From positions 1 through 64,000 of the forward strand of contig JAGTXK010000243.1 in the NCBI GenBank assembly GCA_019096195.1: a stretch of 64,000 bases of DNA, in the 5' to 3' direction. The translations under genes were made by a program, and so were the position numbers. This stretch comes from Boletus sp. NGJ. Its lineage: Eukaryota; Basidiomycota; Agaricomycetes; Boletales; Boletaceae. Under the pieces are notes generated by a model. It saw only the letters and a program-made list of their open reading frames with translations. It was not told the origin of the DNA and made no database searches. Of this stretch, positions 22,201-34,200 are shown in pieces; position 1 is the first letter of the stretch; every line of letters starts with the position of its first letter.

Positions 22201-23500
22201 TTTGGAACCACAGATTCATATATGACACAAGTCATGAGTGTTCACCATATTCTATGGGTCACACAAAGTCTGATAGACTACAATACCATCAGGGTAAATG
22301 AGCACACAGGCTCATTAAACAATTTTATGCTTGTTTAAACAAGAAGGCTGTCAAGGAGCAGTTTGCAAATCAAAAGAGATGACAAACCATTCTTAGGCAG
22401 CAACTTGAGCTGGAAAACCTAGTAGCAGAGCTTGAGGAAATTGATTCCTGTTCACAGATACACCACTCCATGGTGAACAGACCAAAAACTGACAATGTCT
22501 TCAGCCTGCCCCAATCTCTTCTGAAGCACCAGGGCAATCCTACACTGAAGGTAGCATTGTATATTGCAGTCTGGATGTATATTCTAATGATGGTTATGAC
22601 AGTAAGGCAGACTTCATGCTGTCTCTTAAGGATCATTTACTATCCAGGACTGCTCGGTCTGGATTTTGATGGTGATAAGTGAATATTATCTTGGAGTAGT
22701 GCAATGATATTTGTCTCATGAACCTCGATATAGTTGTAGAGTCGAAAATATTGCACATCAACTACACTACCTATGACATCTGCCATGACCATAATATGAT
22801 ATGAACAATCAACAGTGATGTGATAATGAGGACCACCCATTCTGGTATGCTCAGGTTCTCAAAGCATTTCATATTAAGATGTTCTTCTATTCAGAAGGGG
22901 TCAGTCATTCAAAGCAGTCATGGAAGTTCTCTGGGTCTGTTAGCTCAGAATCGATCAGGATCACAGATGGGGCTTCAAAGAGGCCTGCCTGCTAAAGGTA
23001 GGCTTTGTCCTGGACTGTGCTGACCATCTTCCATTTGCGTTTGTGGATCCCTCACTGGTGATCTGTGGTTGTCACCTACAGTAATCCCTGCATTCCCTGA
23101 TGGTCACATACATGAACTTCTGCAAGTGGAGCCATCACTGGCAAGATTTCATGGAAAACAGGATAACTGGGCAGCATTCTATATGAATGTGTGAGCATGT
23201 CCTCCAAGCTTGTTTTGATCATGAATGTACTAATGAAACCAGAGTCATGGATCAGGACATGTTTGCCCAATTTGCAGGAATTGGGGTGGGCCACTTTGGT
23301 CTGAATGAAGGAGGCTGTGTTCCTGCACTCTTCATTGAAATCAATGAAGAATCATTAGAAGATAACAATGACATTGTAATGCAAGAGAGTGATGAAGGTT
23401 GGTCAGCTTACCAGAATTACAGAGAGGGGAAGGAGGAGACTTGGAGCCAGGTGGGTGATGATGACAAAGGCAGTAATGATGAAAGGGTTTAGCAGGTGAA
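19280..23500 (+). mobile_element. Plavaka/CACTA-type DNA transposon transposase remnant
   Basis: Plus-strand pieces occur in the order known for fungal Plavaka transposases. SASEVTQLVHNIIEASDF and AGFNAC lie at 19.68-19.78 kb. WSDSAHLAQFSQASAWPIYL and FFGNQSK follow at 20.21-20.29 kb, and LVVDLLYKFILGILKSIL at 21.0 kb. LAEWHALAKLRLNT is at 21.43-21.47 kb and NTYKFHALGDYG at 22.15 kb. At 22.83-23.3 kb are sequences like HPFWYA.. and DQDMFAQFAGIGVGHF. Numerous stops and frameshifts separate them, so no functional protein remains. A solo LTR (21582-22051) splits the gene. The element ends were not found. Confidence 0.75.
21582..22051 (+). mobile_element. Solo LTR (470 bp) inserted in the Plavaka remnant
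   Basis: It begins TGTTATGAACC and ends TATTATAACA, with GAATT at 21577-21581 and 22052-22056. Plavaka-like sequence lies on both sides. Several CpG sites (for example CACGTG near 21957) survive, so it is younger than its host. It is an inverted relative of 26049-26530. Confidence 0.88.
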
Positions 23501-24099
23501 TGTTCAGCCATCATGCAGAGGATGTTTCTACTACTACTACTAAGACACCTCTCACAACCACAGTTGCATCCCACTTCCCCTCTTATCTAGGACTGCCCCT
23601 TTTCCCCTTCAATGTTTCTAGGTGTTGGAAAATGTGCTTGCAAAACCACATGGGCTTATAGTAGCTATATCATATACTCTCACTATTATGTATAGGACAT
23701 TTTAATTACATGGCTTTCTTCTATCCCATTTTTAACTCTAGTGTGGCTCAGCTAGTTGTGAGCTGACTATGGCTAGTTGTGGCTGTGGTGTTGTTATGGC
23801 TATCTACATCTCATACCATCACCCATTCTGTAGCTGGTGCTAACTCTGGCACCACAGTAGGGCATGACCACCACTGTCAACCCTGGCACCACAGCAAAGG
23901 TGATATAATGTGGTTTAGCTAAAACCCCAGCTAATGGTGGCATATTGGAGAGTCGCCACTTTGGTAACAGTCACAACCCACCAACATTCTCAAGGCACAT
24001 CAACTCTTTAAAACTGCAGCATTTTCTCCATTTACTCACTCACAATCCATGCTCTCTTCATCAAAATACATACTGTAGTGCTTCCATAGTGGCTTAGCA

Positions 24100-24126
24100 A
24101 TCCTAATCCTAATCCTAATCCTAATG
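24100..24126. repeat. (TAATCC)n microsatellite
   Basis: About four to five perfect copies of the hexamer TAATCC. It differs from the fungal telomere unit TTAGGG/CCCTAA. Confidence 0.8.
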
Positions 24127-24289
24127 ATTTACAAAGTGAAGTGTTGACTTCATGTAATGAGTAGAAAAGAATAAAATTAAGAAACAAGAGGGTGTGGGAA
24201 AGTTTTTGAAGTCTGGCTTGTTTATATAAGAATGGTGGCACAAACATTGGCAAACAATGTCCGCTTTTTTAACACTGAGTGTGGGAAAA

Positions 24290-24880
24290 TGGACTTGGAT
24301 ATTTTTTTGGATGTAGGTCTACACTTTTGGTACACTTTGTTTGCTACACTGTCCTACACTCTGCTACACTTTTGTTTGCTTTTTTTACTACACTTTGTTT
24401 GCTACACTTTTGCTATATTGGGTGCGCATTTTTGCTACACTGTACTACACTCTTTCCTACACTTTTTGTACAACATTTGACTACACCTTTGACTACACTT
24501 TTTGTACACTTTTTGACTACATATTTTGTATACTTTTGATTTAGAATTAGAATTAGAATTGGGATTGGGATTGGGATTAGCTTAAAATTACTACTATGAC
24601 TATGACTACTATGAATGTACTATGGATGCTATAAAATGCTATGATACTATAATACTATAATACTATGGATACTATGAATACACTTTCAATACTATGACAC
24701 TATGACACTATGAAATGCTATGATACTATGATACTATGATACTATGAACACTATGAATATACGTACTATGGATACTATGAATACACTTTCAACACTATGA
24801 TACTATAAACACTATGAGTTATCTATGAAACTACTATGACTACTATGAAACTACTATGGCACTATGAGCACTATGATGAA
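24290..24880. repeat. Low-complexity satellites built on TACACTTT and ACTATGA
   Basis: From about 24320 to 24535 the sequence is an irregular array of TACACTTTTG-like units. A short GGGATT/GAATTA run follows at about 24541-24580. Then about 300 bp of ACTATGA/TACTATGAA-like units extends to about 24880. Reading frames across it are by-products of the repeats. Confidence 0.8.
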
Positions 24881-26048
24881 ATCCTGTATTTACTAATGGA
24901 ACTGGTGATCTCATTGCTTTTTTCAAAGATTGAGTGACAACTTCCAATACTTTAGTCAGTCATTCTTATATGTTGTTGATGTCAGGCAATCGTGCCCACA
25001 GTTCATTTTTCCCACACAGCCAGTCTACTCCATACATGAGCAGCATGACTAATTATGGGTATATGGCAACAACTGGCTATGGAATGTCTTCCAGCTATGA
25101 TTCCCACCTCTTGTCCCTGGCAAAGAGCAAGGCTTGTTTGACCATTTCTTCTACATCTTCTGCCTCAGATGCTTTATTATCTTTGTTTCTTTTGGCACCA
25201 CTTACTAGAGGGCCAGCAGCAACAGTAAGTTGGAGTGGCATGCAGCTAAGCTCAAGTGATTTCATGAGCACCTTTTCTAACACCTTCACAGAAGCAAGGC
25301 ACACAACCTCATCTGCTATTCTTCCAACAGTTTTGACCTTACACCAACCACAAATATCTTCTTGTTCTCCTCTCACATTACAGTAGTTCACAATGTAGCA
25401 TAAAAGAAGATGTTGGGACCATTGCCATGAGCCAACTTGCTGGGGGTGACTGCTCTCCTTTGATGGTGTTATTATGCCCTTTCCAGCTTCTGTACAGTGA
25501 TGACATTAAACAGTTGACTGCGGAAAGTGCAAGGGAGAGAGTCCATTAGGTTAGTGCCATTTGGTATGCTATGTTTTTAACTTCTGCAAGTCTAATTTTA
25601 TTGATGATCTCCAGCAGGGAAGCATTGGATCACTCTGTTACATTGCCAAGCTGTTCAGAGCCTGGCTCTCCTACAGGCTTGATTAGAACAATCTACATCA
25701 TAACAAGTACCACCAGCATTTCTAACACTGGCACTGATTCAGATTCAGTGGAGACTATATTTGTTCTGCCCCTGCACACAATTTCAAGCCTATCAGACCT
25801 GCATACATTCATGAACTCTTTGAGCACCAGATCACTGTTGTGTGCTCTGTCATTCCCTCTGCACCACATATGTACCACAAATGACACAGCTGTGTCAAAT
25901 CAGTTATATCTCTATTCTGATGATCCACATGTTGTAAGAAGACTGTAGTCTTCAGTGTAGTCACTGAAGAGAAGACCTATGATACAAAGGTTTCTAAGTA
26001 CCACATGATACAGTATATACTCTGTGGCTGTACTACCACACTCATATG
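24881..26048. other. CpG-poor stretch, no recognisable gene
   Basis: A plus-strand frame of 150 codons (24934-25386) and a minus-strand frame of 98 codons (25095-25391) overlap here. Neither shows a domain I recognise. It may be the far part of the Plavaka element or another old repeat. Confidence 0.4.
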
Positions 26049-26530
26049 TGTTATAATATAGGAAATTTTCAAACTTTTCAAACATTTACTTACTTTTCAT
26101 TTTCTTTAACTCTTTTCTTCATCAGTCACATGGCTGTGCATGTGACTGTGGGAACACATCACATGATAGGTCTAGAACCTATGACGTCATATGACATCAT
26201 ACCTCATGTGATCCACGCCTCTTTAATTTCTGCTCTTCTCACACAGCCCTATTAATCTCCGTCTTACTATACTTAGTAATTTATTACACGCACTGCTTGG
26301 TCCGTGCGCACTTTCCTCATGTATATAAAGTAGTATTTTGACGACTGGAATCCCCAGTCTAATCCATTTGTACTCTTCCTCCAATAACCTATTAGCTTTG
26401 GCCATCGGTCATCATAGGGTTAGGAATAGTCAGGCCTAAGACTCCCCACCTGATTCACTCAGCCAGGACTTGTGTAGCCTGCGAAGCACATTCGAGCCTT
26501 GTGGATTGGTTTCTGAAAGGGATCATAACA
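26049..26530 (-). mobile_element. Solo LTR (482 bp), same family as 21582-22051, opposite orientation
   Basis: On the plus strand it begins TGTTATAATATAGG and ends GGGATCATAACA, flanked by ATATG at 26044-26048 and 26531-26535. Its reverse complement matches 21582-22051 over nearly the whole length. Its own target duplication shows independent insertion. Confidence 0.88.
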
Positions 26531-26535
26531 ATATG

Positions 26536-27646
26536 AATATCCAACATGTGTCATGGCTTCCAGTTGTCAGTGTGAGCTATTCTGAAGTGTCATTCAAGTA
26601 TATCCAATTCTTGGATAATTTCAGGGGTCAAGAGAATCATGAAATCTCTGAAAATGTATGATGAACCATATGATCTATCAGAATATATGTGCACCCATAA
26701 CCTGAACAACAAGTTAAATAAAATATATAGTATTCCATAGTATTCATAGTCAGGTTACAAGGAAATGTAAGGATTCCCCCAACTATGTCACACTAACACA
26801 AAATTTACATTTGTTTGGAAACCCTTGTATGCCAGTATATGGACAGTTCTCTTGCTAGCAGATATGTATTTTTGATGATGTTATGATAAGGCCATGTAAC
26901 GCCATATATACCTCTTATCTATTCCTAAATTGTACTCACAAGTTGCAAACATTTGACATGCAGGTACTTAGAATACAAACCTTTATATTCCTTTGTAAAC
27001 CCTTGGCGGGAAGTAGCATAACACATCCATTTTGTATACTATAAATGGGACTTGTGGTATCCAAGATGCATGTCGTCTGCTTTCTTACTGAGCCTGTAGT
27101 TTTGCTCGTCAACGACGAATCGCACGGAGACCACCCCGCCCAGCATGCTCAATACTTTCCCAAACGTCTGCGAGCTCGACAGCTGGCTTGCCTCTGTCAC
27201 GCCAGATTATCTTGCGGGCTTCTTTCAGGCGCTCTTGGTGGTTTGCGAGGGCAACAAGGTTATCGCAGAAAGCGACAGCGCAACGCGGGGTGGATCAGAT
27301 TTAAGAAGGGACTCAACAAAGGTTTTCTTGGTTCATCGTCGGGGCTCGTCTGTGGTGCAAGCCCGTCGCTGTTCTCAGTGAGCATAGGGAAGGCGTCGCG
27401 CTGGGGAACTGAACAATCCAGCATCACTCGGATTATATAAATGAGTGTGCGGCTGCCACCCTTTGAAACCGTGACGTACTACTTACATGGGAAATAAAGG
27501 CTACAAAATGAGGAAACGAAGAAGAAAAATGCCGCAATCATGAACAAAGCTGCAGGACTGCAATCATTCCAGTCTCATCGAGCGTGTAACCGAACTGTAA
27601 CCCCTTTGAATCGTACACCACCGGTGACCCGTACCAAGACCAACAG
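26536..27646. other. Junction of the repeat island and gene-rich DNA
   Basis: Up to about 27060 the sequence is AT-rich and CpG-poor without a recognised gene. From there CpG frequency rises sharply. A GC-rich stretch at 27120-27440 is open on both strands for 80-130 codons but shows no domain I recognise. It may be a fragment of a lost host gene. Confidence 0.45.
27072..27114 (-). pseudogene. 43-bp fragment resembling a VPS39 intron/exon border
   Basis: The stretch matches 32531-32573 inside VPS39 at 38 of 43 positions. The matching part covers the end of a VPS39 intron (ACTACAG) and the start of the next exon (LSEKEDD there, LSKKADD here). Similarity stops abruptly on both sides. It is a tiny duplicated piece, not a gene. 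Confidence 0.6.
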
Positions 27647-30600
27647 TCAGTGGGGCATCTCGCCAGTCACAGAGCTCCACCGTTCCCACATCATATGTCG
27701 TGCCTCGCTAGAACTCCCGTACCTTACTTGGTCCCGCAGCAGCTGTGCACATGGTTCCTCCGAATTGGGAATCCCTTGCCTTCGAACTAAGGTTTCCAGC
27801 GCTTTGAACACTTCGGGCAAGTTCTCTAAAAATGGGTATGTCTTGGTACTGAATCCAAGTGGATGAATACGAAGACACGCCGTGTCATTTTCCAGTCGCG
27901 AAGAACTTTTTTCGGGGAAGGTGATCGATTGAATTCCATCTTTGTGGAGGCCAAGGTCGGCCAAGATCGCGATATAGGGACGAGGGTGCGTAGAGTGCTT
28001 TGGTCCACCGATACTGTCATGGGTTCTTTCGATACTGGACAGCTTCGAAGATTTCGTGGAAAGGCGGTCTTTGTCTGATATAAGAATTTGGGACATGCGA
28101 TTCTCGCTATCGTCGCCAGATTTGAAGTAGATGGGGATTATTTTGTCGATGAGCGGTTGATTGTAGCAACATTGCACGGCACTTGTTCGTTGCCAGTGCC
28201 GCAACGTCCATTCATCCAAGCTGCATATACCATCAATGATTGATTGGATGAGATAATCCAAACAACCTACGGTAGTTGCTCCAGTGGCCTCCCCTCTCTC
28301 TCCTTCTGTCTGATGTTGGCATCCATGGAAACCCAGTGGGAGAAGTTTACATATGCATCTTTGAATGCGTCCTCGGCGTCCGGACATCGAAGCCAGAAAC
28401 GGTCACCGAATACAAACTCGAAAAAAGCGATAACGGGCATCATTTGGCAGTGAATCAACTCTGCCTCGAACCCGTTTCCCTTCTCAACCGTATTATGGTT
28501 CCCGTTCCCGTGTGTGCGAAGAACGAAAAGGTCTTTCGCAAGGAGCCAAAGCAATCGGCTAACGAGCTCGCCACGTTGCCCAATGTCAATCATCCCGTTC
28601 TCAACTTTTGTCACCAGTGTTACCAACGTTTGGTTCAGCGAGTTAACAGTGCTGTGCAATAAGAACGTGGCGGCACAAGACAGCAATGGCTCGGATGGGT
28701 AAGTGGTATAGCTCCAGAGGCGATCGTCGGTTGTTGTGACGCAAACCCGGAGGTGGCTCGCAACAGAAGTTTCCACGTACTGAACGGCTTCGTGGTGACC
28801 GAAACAAACATCGAGGCCAAACCTCTGCGCGAGGACCGCAAGTGCTTGACGTGAATTAGTCGCGTCGTACTGCGAAGCCCCACTTAGCTTTTGCATGGCG
28901 AGATTGAACACCTGTCCGGACGAGGTGTGCTTCATCGAGAACCACCTGTCAGTGAATAGTCGGCACCCCCGGAAATCAAGTAAACGAGGTAGAAACTCAC
29001 AGAGGACGGCCATAACATAGAATATGTTCTGCTTTAGCAACCTCAGACGGTGGAACAGTACCGAGATGGGGAGCATGGTGATCCCACCCCAACTCAGAAA
29101 ATGGTGGGAATAATAGTTCGCCCTGGACTGAGACTCTTGCAGAGTCAACTACAAGGCTCGTTACTAAGATAGCAAAGAAGCAGTGTGGCACGTACACAAT
29201 GTTTGTGGGGACGCAAAGTGGGCGACCTTCGACGTTGTTGATGCAAAGATTACCCATACTGCGTGTGAGATGGAAACTCCAGAATATGACTTGATGACGC
29301 GGAGAAGCATGGTTGCACGACGGAATTCTTGCAGTGGGTGAGCTTCGTCTAGGGCAATAACTAGCTTTGGCTTGTCCGACGCGACACCCGGAAAAGCTGA
29401 GGAGAATAAGCCAGTCATTCTAGTATAATTATCCACCATGCATCGTTCAGCCAAGTCGCTAGCGGAATCTGAACGGCCAGGCATGTTGTCGATAACTGAT
29501 ATTGCAAATGCGACAAATGAGCACTGCAGCATAGTAGTAGCTTCGCGTATTACACACCCATGGTATCGTCGATGTCCCTCTTGATCTACCACAGCCAACA
29601 AAAGGTGATCAAGAAATTAATATTGCACCAAGCCCACCTGGTCATATGTGCTTTTCAGCTGAGCGAAAGGACCGGCACGAGGTGACGACCGTATGTCCCA
29701 CTTGTTATTCCAGTCCTCGACTGCAGCTTTGCCATCACATTTTCGATCAGACAGATGCTCGCACACAAGTTTGAAGATGGCTGCAAAGAAGGCACAGCAC
29801 TTGTTATGATAGTCTATCTGAGAACTACCGTCTTCAGTCAGGATCGACGCGGGAATGTCATCGCGAACAGGAAATCCAGATTGATCCGCGACAGGTCGAA
29901 GATTCATGTACAACACCAAGACGCCCTTGCGAGCAAGCTGCACATGAATATATATGAGCACTCTGTTGTAGGCATTCGTGAAAAGAAGGAAAACCTCTAT
30001 CATCGTGCGCGTCTTTCCTGTTCCGGAACTCTGAACGATGGAACAGAACCTAGCATAATATCCGCGAGCCGTGGGGTCAGCGAACTTGCGATGGTTTCGC
30101 TCAAGATATTCGTATAAAGCGTCGACAGCACGACCTTTATAAGGATGGTTGGTCAACGCGAACATTAAATTTTCCTTCGCCGCGTTTGTAAGGGCCACAG
30201 GCTCTAGGGTGGACGATTAAGTAATGAACAGAGCGGGAGATATGCTGCATCGAAACTCACGAAGCGAGGAGTGACTGTCGTCAGGGCAAAGGATTGCTAT
30301 GCAGTGCCACCGTCCACGGTCATGAACTTGACCAGAAATCGTCGTAGATGATCGCATACATACCGAGGTTCCGAATTTCGCGGTATGATTTTCGCTCCCA
30401 GGCGGAAGCGAGCATTATTTGTAGCTCTTCATTGCTGGCGATCAGTCGGTTCGCCTCGCGCGCAAGAAGGTACTTGGTGTCGAAGTACTCCTGTGAGCTC
30501 CCAATAATATTATTCAGAAGGACGGCATAGTTGGAAAGAGGTCCAGGAAATGTAATGTCAGATGGGAGGCTTTCATTCACTCTGGCATCGAGCTCCTGGT

Positions 30601-30658
30601 GAGTGGCGTTGCTGAAGCGATCTGGGAGCGACTCGAGGGGCATGTTGTTGTTCGTCAA
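27647..30658 (-). CDS. P-loop NTPase with nuclease-like C-terminus (paralogue A)
   Basis: Nine exons join in frame to about 854 residues: 30658-30364, 30296-30261, 30203-29995, 29937-29638, 29585-29558, 29495-29196, 29148-29001, 28945-28271, 28220-27647. After a helical N-terminus, residues about 160-176 hold the Walker A motif (IVQSSGTGKTR). Walker B is LVIALDEAHPL (about 335-345), followed by a sensor-like VIFASTTS, then LFPPFSELGWD and GMIDIGQRGEL. The last 190 residues (RTSAVQCCYNQPLIDK, then MSQILISDK) recall the restriction-endonuclease-like tail of Crinkler/RHS-type effector NTPases. That family link is my inference from memory. The gene looks intact and shares exon structure with 37243-40389. 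Function and target are unknown. Confidence 0.75.
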
Positions 30659-31205
30659 GAAGAGGAGCTAATCACGCGGTCGTCTACAGTCCGAAACTCA
30701 GGTAAGGTGGCAGTGTGGTAGTTGGGACGATTGCCAAAATCGTGCCGAGGTGAGGGGCCGTGGGACCCCCAGGCGAGTGGCGGGCATGCAGATAGGACAG
30801 CGAGGGAGTAAAGGAGGTCATGCATGACCTCGTGTACACTGTGTACCGTAGGGACAGAATATTATGGACTCAGAGTTGCTGCCGCGCAAGTGCTACTGGT
30901 CCGCCGTGTTCGTTTCGGGAAGGTGCACACGCTACGCGAGGACCGTAGACCGGACTCTGGCAGTTGGACTATGCCCGCGGTGAAAGTCGGTGCTCACTCG
31001 GACCACAGGTCGTTTAGAGGCATACGGTAAACCCAGAGGAACCCCCCCCCCGTCTGCACCACGTCAGCTTTCATTATTTCCATTCGCCGTGGACAAGCTG
31101 CATGCCACATATGTATATCACTATGTTCAACTCCAAAAATGACACTTTGACCGTCAATATCCCTTGCAAGGCCCCCGTCAAACCTCCAACCTTGAATCTC
31201 CATTC

Positions 31206-34200
31206 TCAACCCTGCCGTGCAGCGTTGAGCTTCCTAGAGAACGCTTCACGACACTGATAATGTGTCACTTCACCCCTATCACCACACCCCATCAGCAATA
31301 AGAACAGACAAAAGGTTGGGCGATAGGAGAGTCACTCGCCTTGGCGCATGTACCGCAATAACGCTGTTCCCCAACCGCTTATGACACTGCGGACATCTGA
31401 AAAGTCCAACGGTAAGCCTCAAACCCACCGAGCATCAGAATCCCAACGCACATTCGACTGTCTGTCACTTTTATCCGCCTCGACTCGAGTTTCATCAACT
31501 GTCTCTCCGTGTCTTCCTTCCTCGCCAAGCTTACCTCTCGTACGACGCAATTGTCGAACACGGGTGCACGTAGCGATTGAACCAGAAATGGTTTCACGTC
31601 GTGAGCATTCACGAGTGGTGGGAGAAGTTGAAGAGTTTCGATGGGATTGAGGCGGCCACTGTGTCGCGCGATGAGAGACAGAGCAGGGGGGAGCAGGTTG
31701 GGAGGGTTGGGAATGGTCGGTCGAAGATATAGTTTCAGGAGGGTGAGGAACAGTGGATACGGTGTCAAAGCGGGGCTCGACATCCGTTTGCAATGTCTGC
31801 GAGTGAGACAAGATGAGATGGCAAAGGAGCAGCTCAGGATGAGGGGAACTTACTCTTCAGCCTTTGTAAAGTCCCCTAGTTTGTAGACGTACAACTCGAG
31901 CGCGTGTTCATGTCTACCCATGCGACCCAACAAGATCGCACGTGCTTCGTAGAGGTCTAGTGTGGAACGGTTAAGTGACACAAGCAAGGGCTGGCAGGGA
32001 ACCTCGCGCACCTTCTGAGAGTAATCCATACAATCGATCAGGCCGGTAATACTCGGTCGTATCGATAAACTTCAAGAGTTTCGCATACACATCCCCATAC
32101 TTGTCTATCCAGCAAAAACATCCAAAAAGAAGGAAATATACATTCAGGAGAAATAGCTCACCTTCCTCCCCCTTCCTCTTCGCAGTCATCGTAATCCCGA
32201 GATACAGCTCAGCTAATCGATCATGGAAGCCAGAGCTCTTCTCCTCTTTCTCGTCGATGAGGTACTCAAGATACCGCGTCGCTACGTGGGGGTCCAGTTT
32301 TTCTAGGTAATCTGTAACTCCCCCATGAGGAAGCTCAACGTCGTCTGAAGTAAAGATCTGAAGTAAAACGTGTGCCATGAATTTTACGACTGAGGAGTGT
32401 TAGGACCAACCTCGAAGGCCATCTCCCGATCCTGCTCAAATATCCAACGCGCAGACTCAAAGATCTGGTCTAGGTATTCCGGACCCAGCTTCTGCAAATA
32501 CGAGATGGAAGGTCCGAGTTTATCTCTCACGTCATCTTCTTTCTCACTGAGCCTGTAGTTTTGCTCATTAACGTCCTTCTGTAGATCAGAGAACTCGACT
32601 TGGGTACATACTGCTGGAGTAACTTGAGGGCCTTGGCATGCATCTTCCTCCCATTATACAAGAAAATAAGCTCCGCGTGTTTCTGCGCTCCAGAGGATGT
32701 GTTAATGAGATCCTCTCGCCTGCGCGTCACGATGCGAGAACGGCACCAAACGCACCTCTCTCGCTCTCAGCTCCTCTTCCACCTCCTCGACCTCGCACCA
32801 ATTTGGCAATCGACATAGTGGACCCAACATACTCGGTCTCCCAATCAAATAACTCTTGAACAACGCTGTGTCGACAATCTGAGCCCTCTTTACGAGCTCA
32901 TCCTCAGTGAGGTCTGCGAGTGCGACGCCAGACGGTAGAGCGTAGAGAGAGGCAGGGGATGTAGAGGATAGCGTCGGGAACAGATGCGACTGCGAAGGGG
33001 TTATGTGATGAGAGGCGAGTGCGCCAGCAAGCTTGGGTCTAAGAGAAGTTAAGTAACGCCAGAGTGTCTCCAGGGAACGCGTCGCGTCGTCTGTGCGGTA
33101 AGACGTGCACACCAAGGAGCATACGAAAAGCGTCACAATCACTCGCTGATAAACCTTACTACAACAAAAAAAACACGTACCGACAACCTTGCCCTTCTTC
33201 TTTCCGCTCAATGAAGCAACATCGTCTTCCTTGGATGACGCTGCCGCAGGCAACAAAGCACCGAAACTCGTCTTCGTCCGTCCCCTAACAGAGCCTGTCG
33301 GTGATGGAGACCTCGAAAGCGTCACCGGCAATTTGTCTTTACTTCCCGCTGCACTGTCCTTACTCCCCGCTTCACTTGACTTGGTTGACGCCGCGTCCTC
33401 TGCTCCACCACCAGATGGTTCCTTGGACTGTACAACCGGACCACCAAATAACGCTATCCACTCCCCCTGTTTCACCGCTAACCGTCCAGCCACCTTATCG
33501 GGATACAGTGCAACAACCTTTGCAGGATTGACATCGAGGTCTAAGAAGCTATTTATCGCATCGTCGTATTTCCCAGCACGGAATTGCGACACGGCGTTGA
33601 GAGCGAGAATGAGAGTCCGTTTTGGGCTAGTGCTTGAGCCGTAGACATGGTCTAGTAGGGCCAGCGCCTCCGTGTAGGACGCTCGTGATACCAACTCCTC
33701 GATTTGGGCATCCCAATCGCGCATAGTAAACCTCCAGATGCTAGTACCCTCCGAGGTTGCGAGTGTCCGGTCGAGAGGGGTAGAGATAAGAAAGAGACGA
33801 GAAGGGAATCTTCGAGGCCGTGGCAAGAGTTGTGGGGAGATGAGTAGACGTGACATTGGTAGTCAGTAGCCGTAAGGACGAGTTCGCGACGTTCGCGATG
33901 GATGTGGTTGCTTGAAGGAAAGGGAACGCAATGGTCTGCACTGGGAGCATACTGATAGATGAGATGATTTGAATGACCGGAGCGTGGACAAAGGATGGTT
34001 GCGTTTGTGATTGCAGTGTCGCTTGCGGTAGCGACGAAGAACTTGTAGGGAGCGTAGCGTTGCTCAAGCCATTAGATGGCTCCGCGGTAAGGGGTACCGT
34101 ACCAGCTGGAAGGATTGAAAATATATAGGGGTTCACGAACGCTAGAGACGTCCAGTGGTGATGATAGAATGATCAACCAGTATAGGCAGACAACGAAAAA

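Noticed and set aside
24100-24126. Interstitial telomere repeat
   Set aside because: The unit is TAATCC, not CCCTAA/TTAGGG, and the array is very short.
24290-24545. Cysteine/phenylalanine-rich frames
   Set aside because: They arise from the TACACTTT satellite and occur in all three frames.
21582-26530. One DNA transposon with 470-bp terminal inverted repeats
   Set aside because: Each inverted copy has its own perfect 5-bp duplication and TG..CA ends, and one interrupts a Plavaka gene.
26879-27023. TGTTATG..CATAACA pair resembling a short LTR
   Set aside because: Only 145 bp long, and the flanking 5-mers (GATGA and CATCC) do not match, so there is no target duplication.
32552-32612. VPS39 protein text NEQNYRL
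   Set aside because: Phase and the conserved LSEKEDD show that these bases are the 3' end of a 59-nt intron, not coding sequence.
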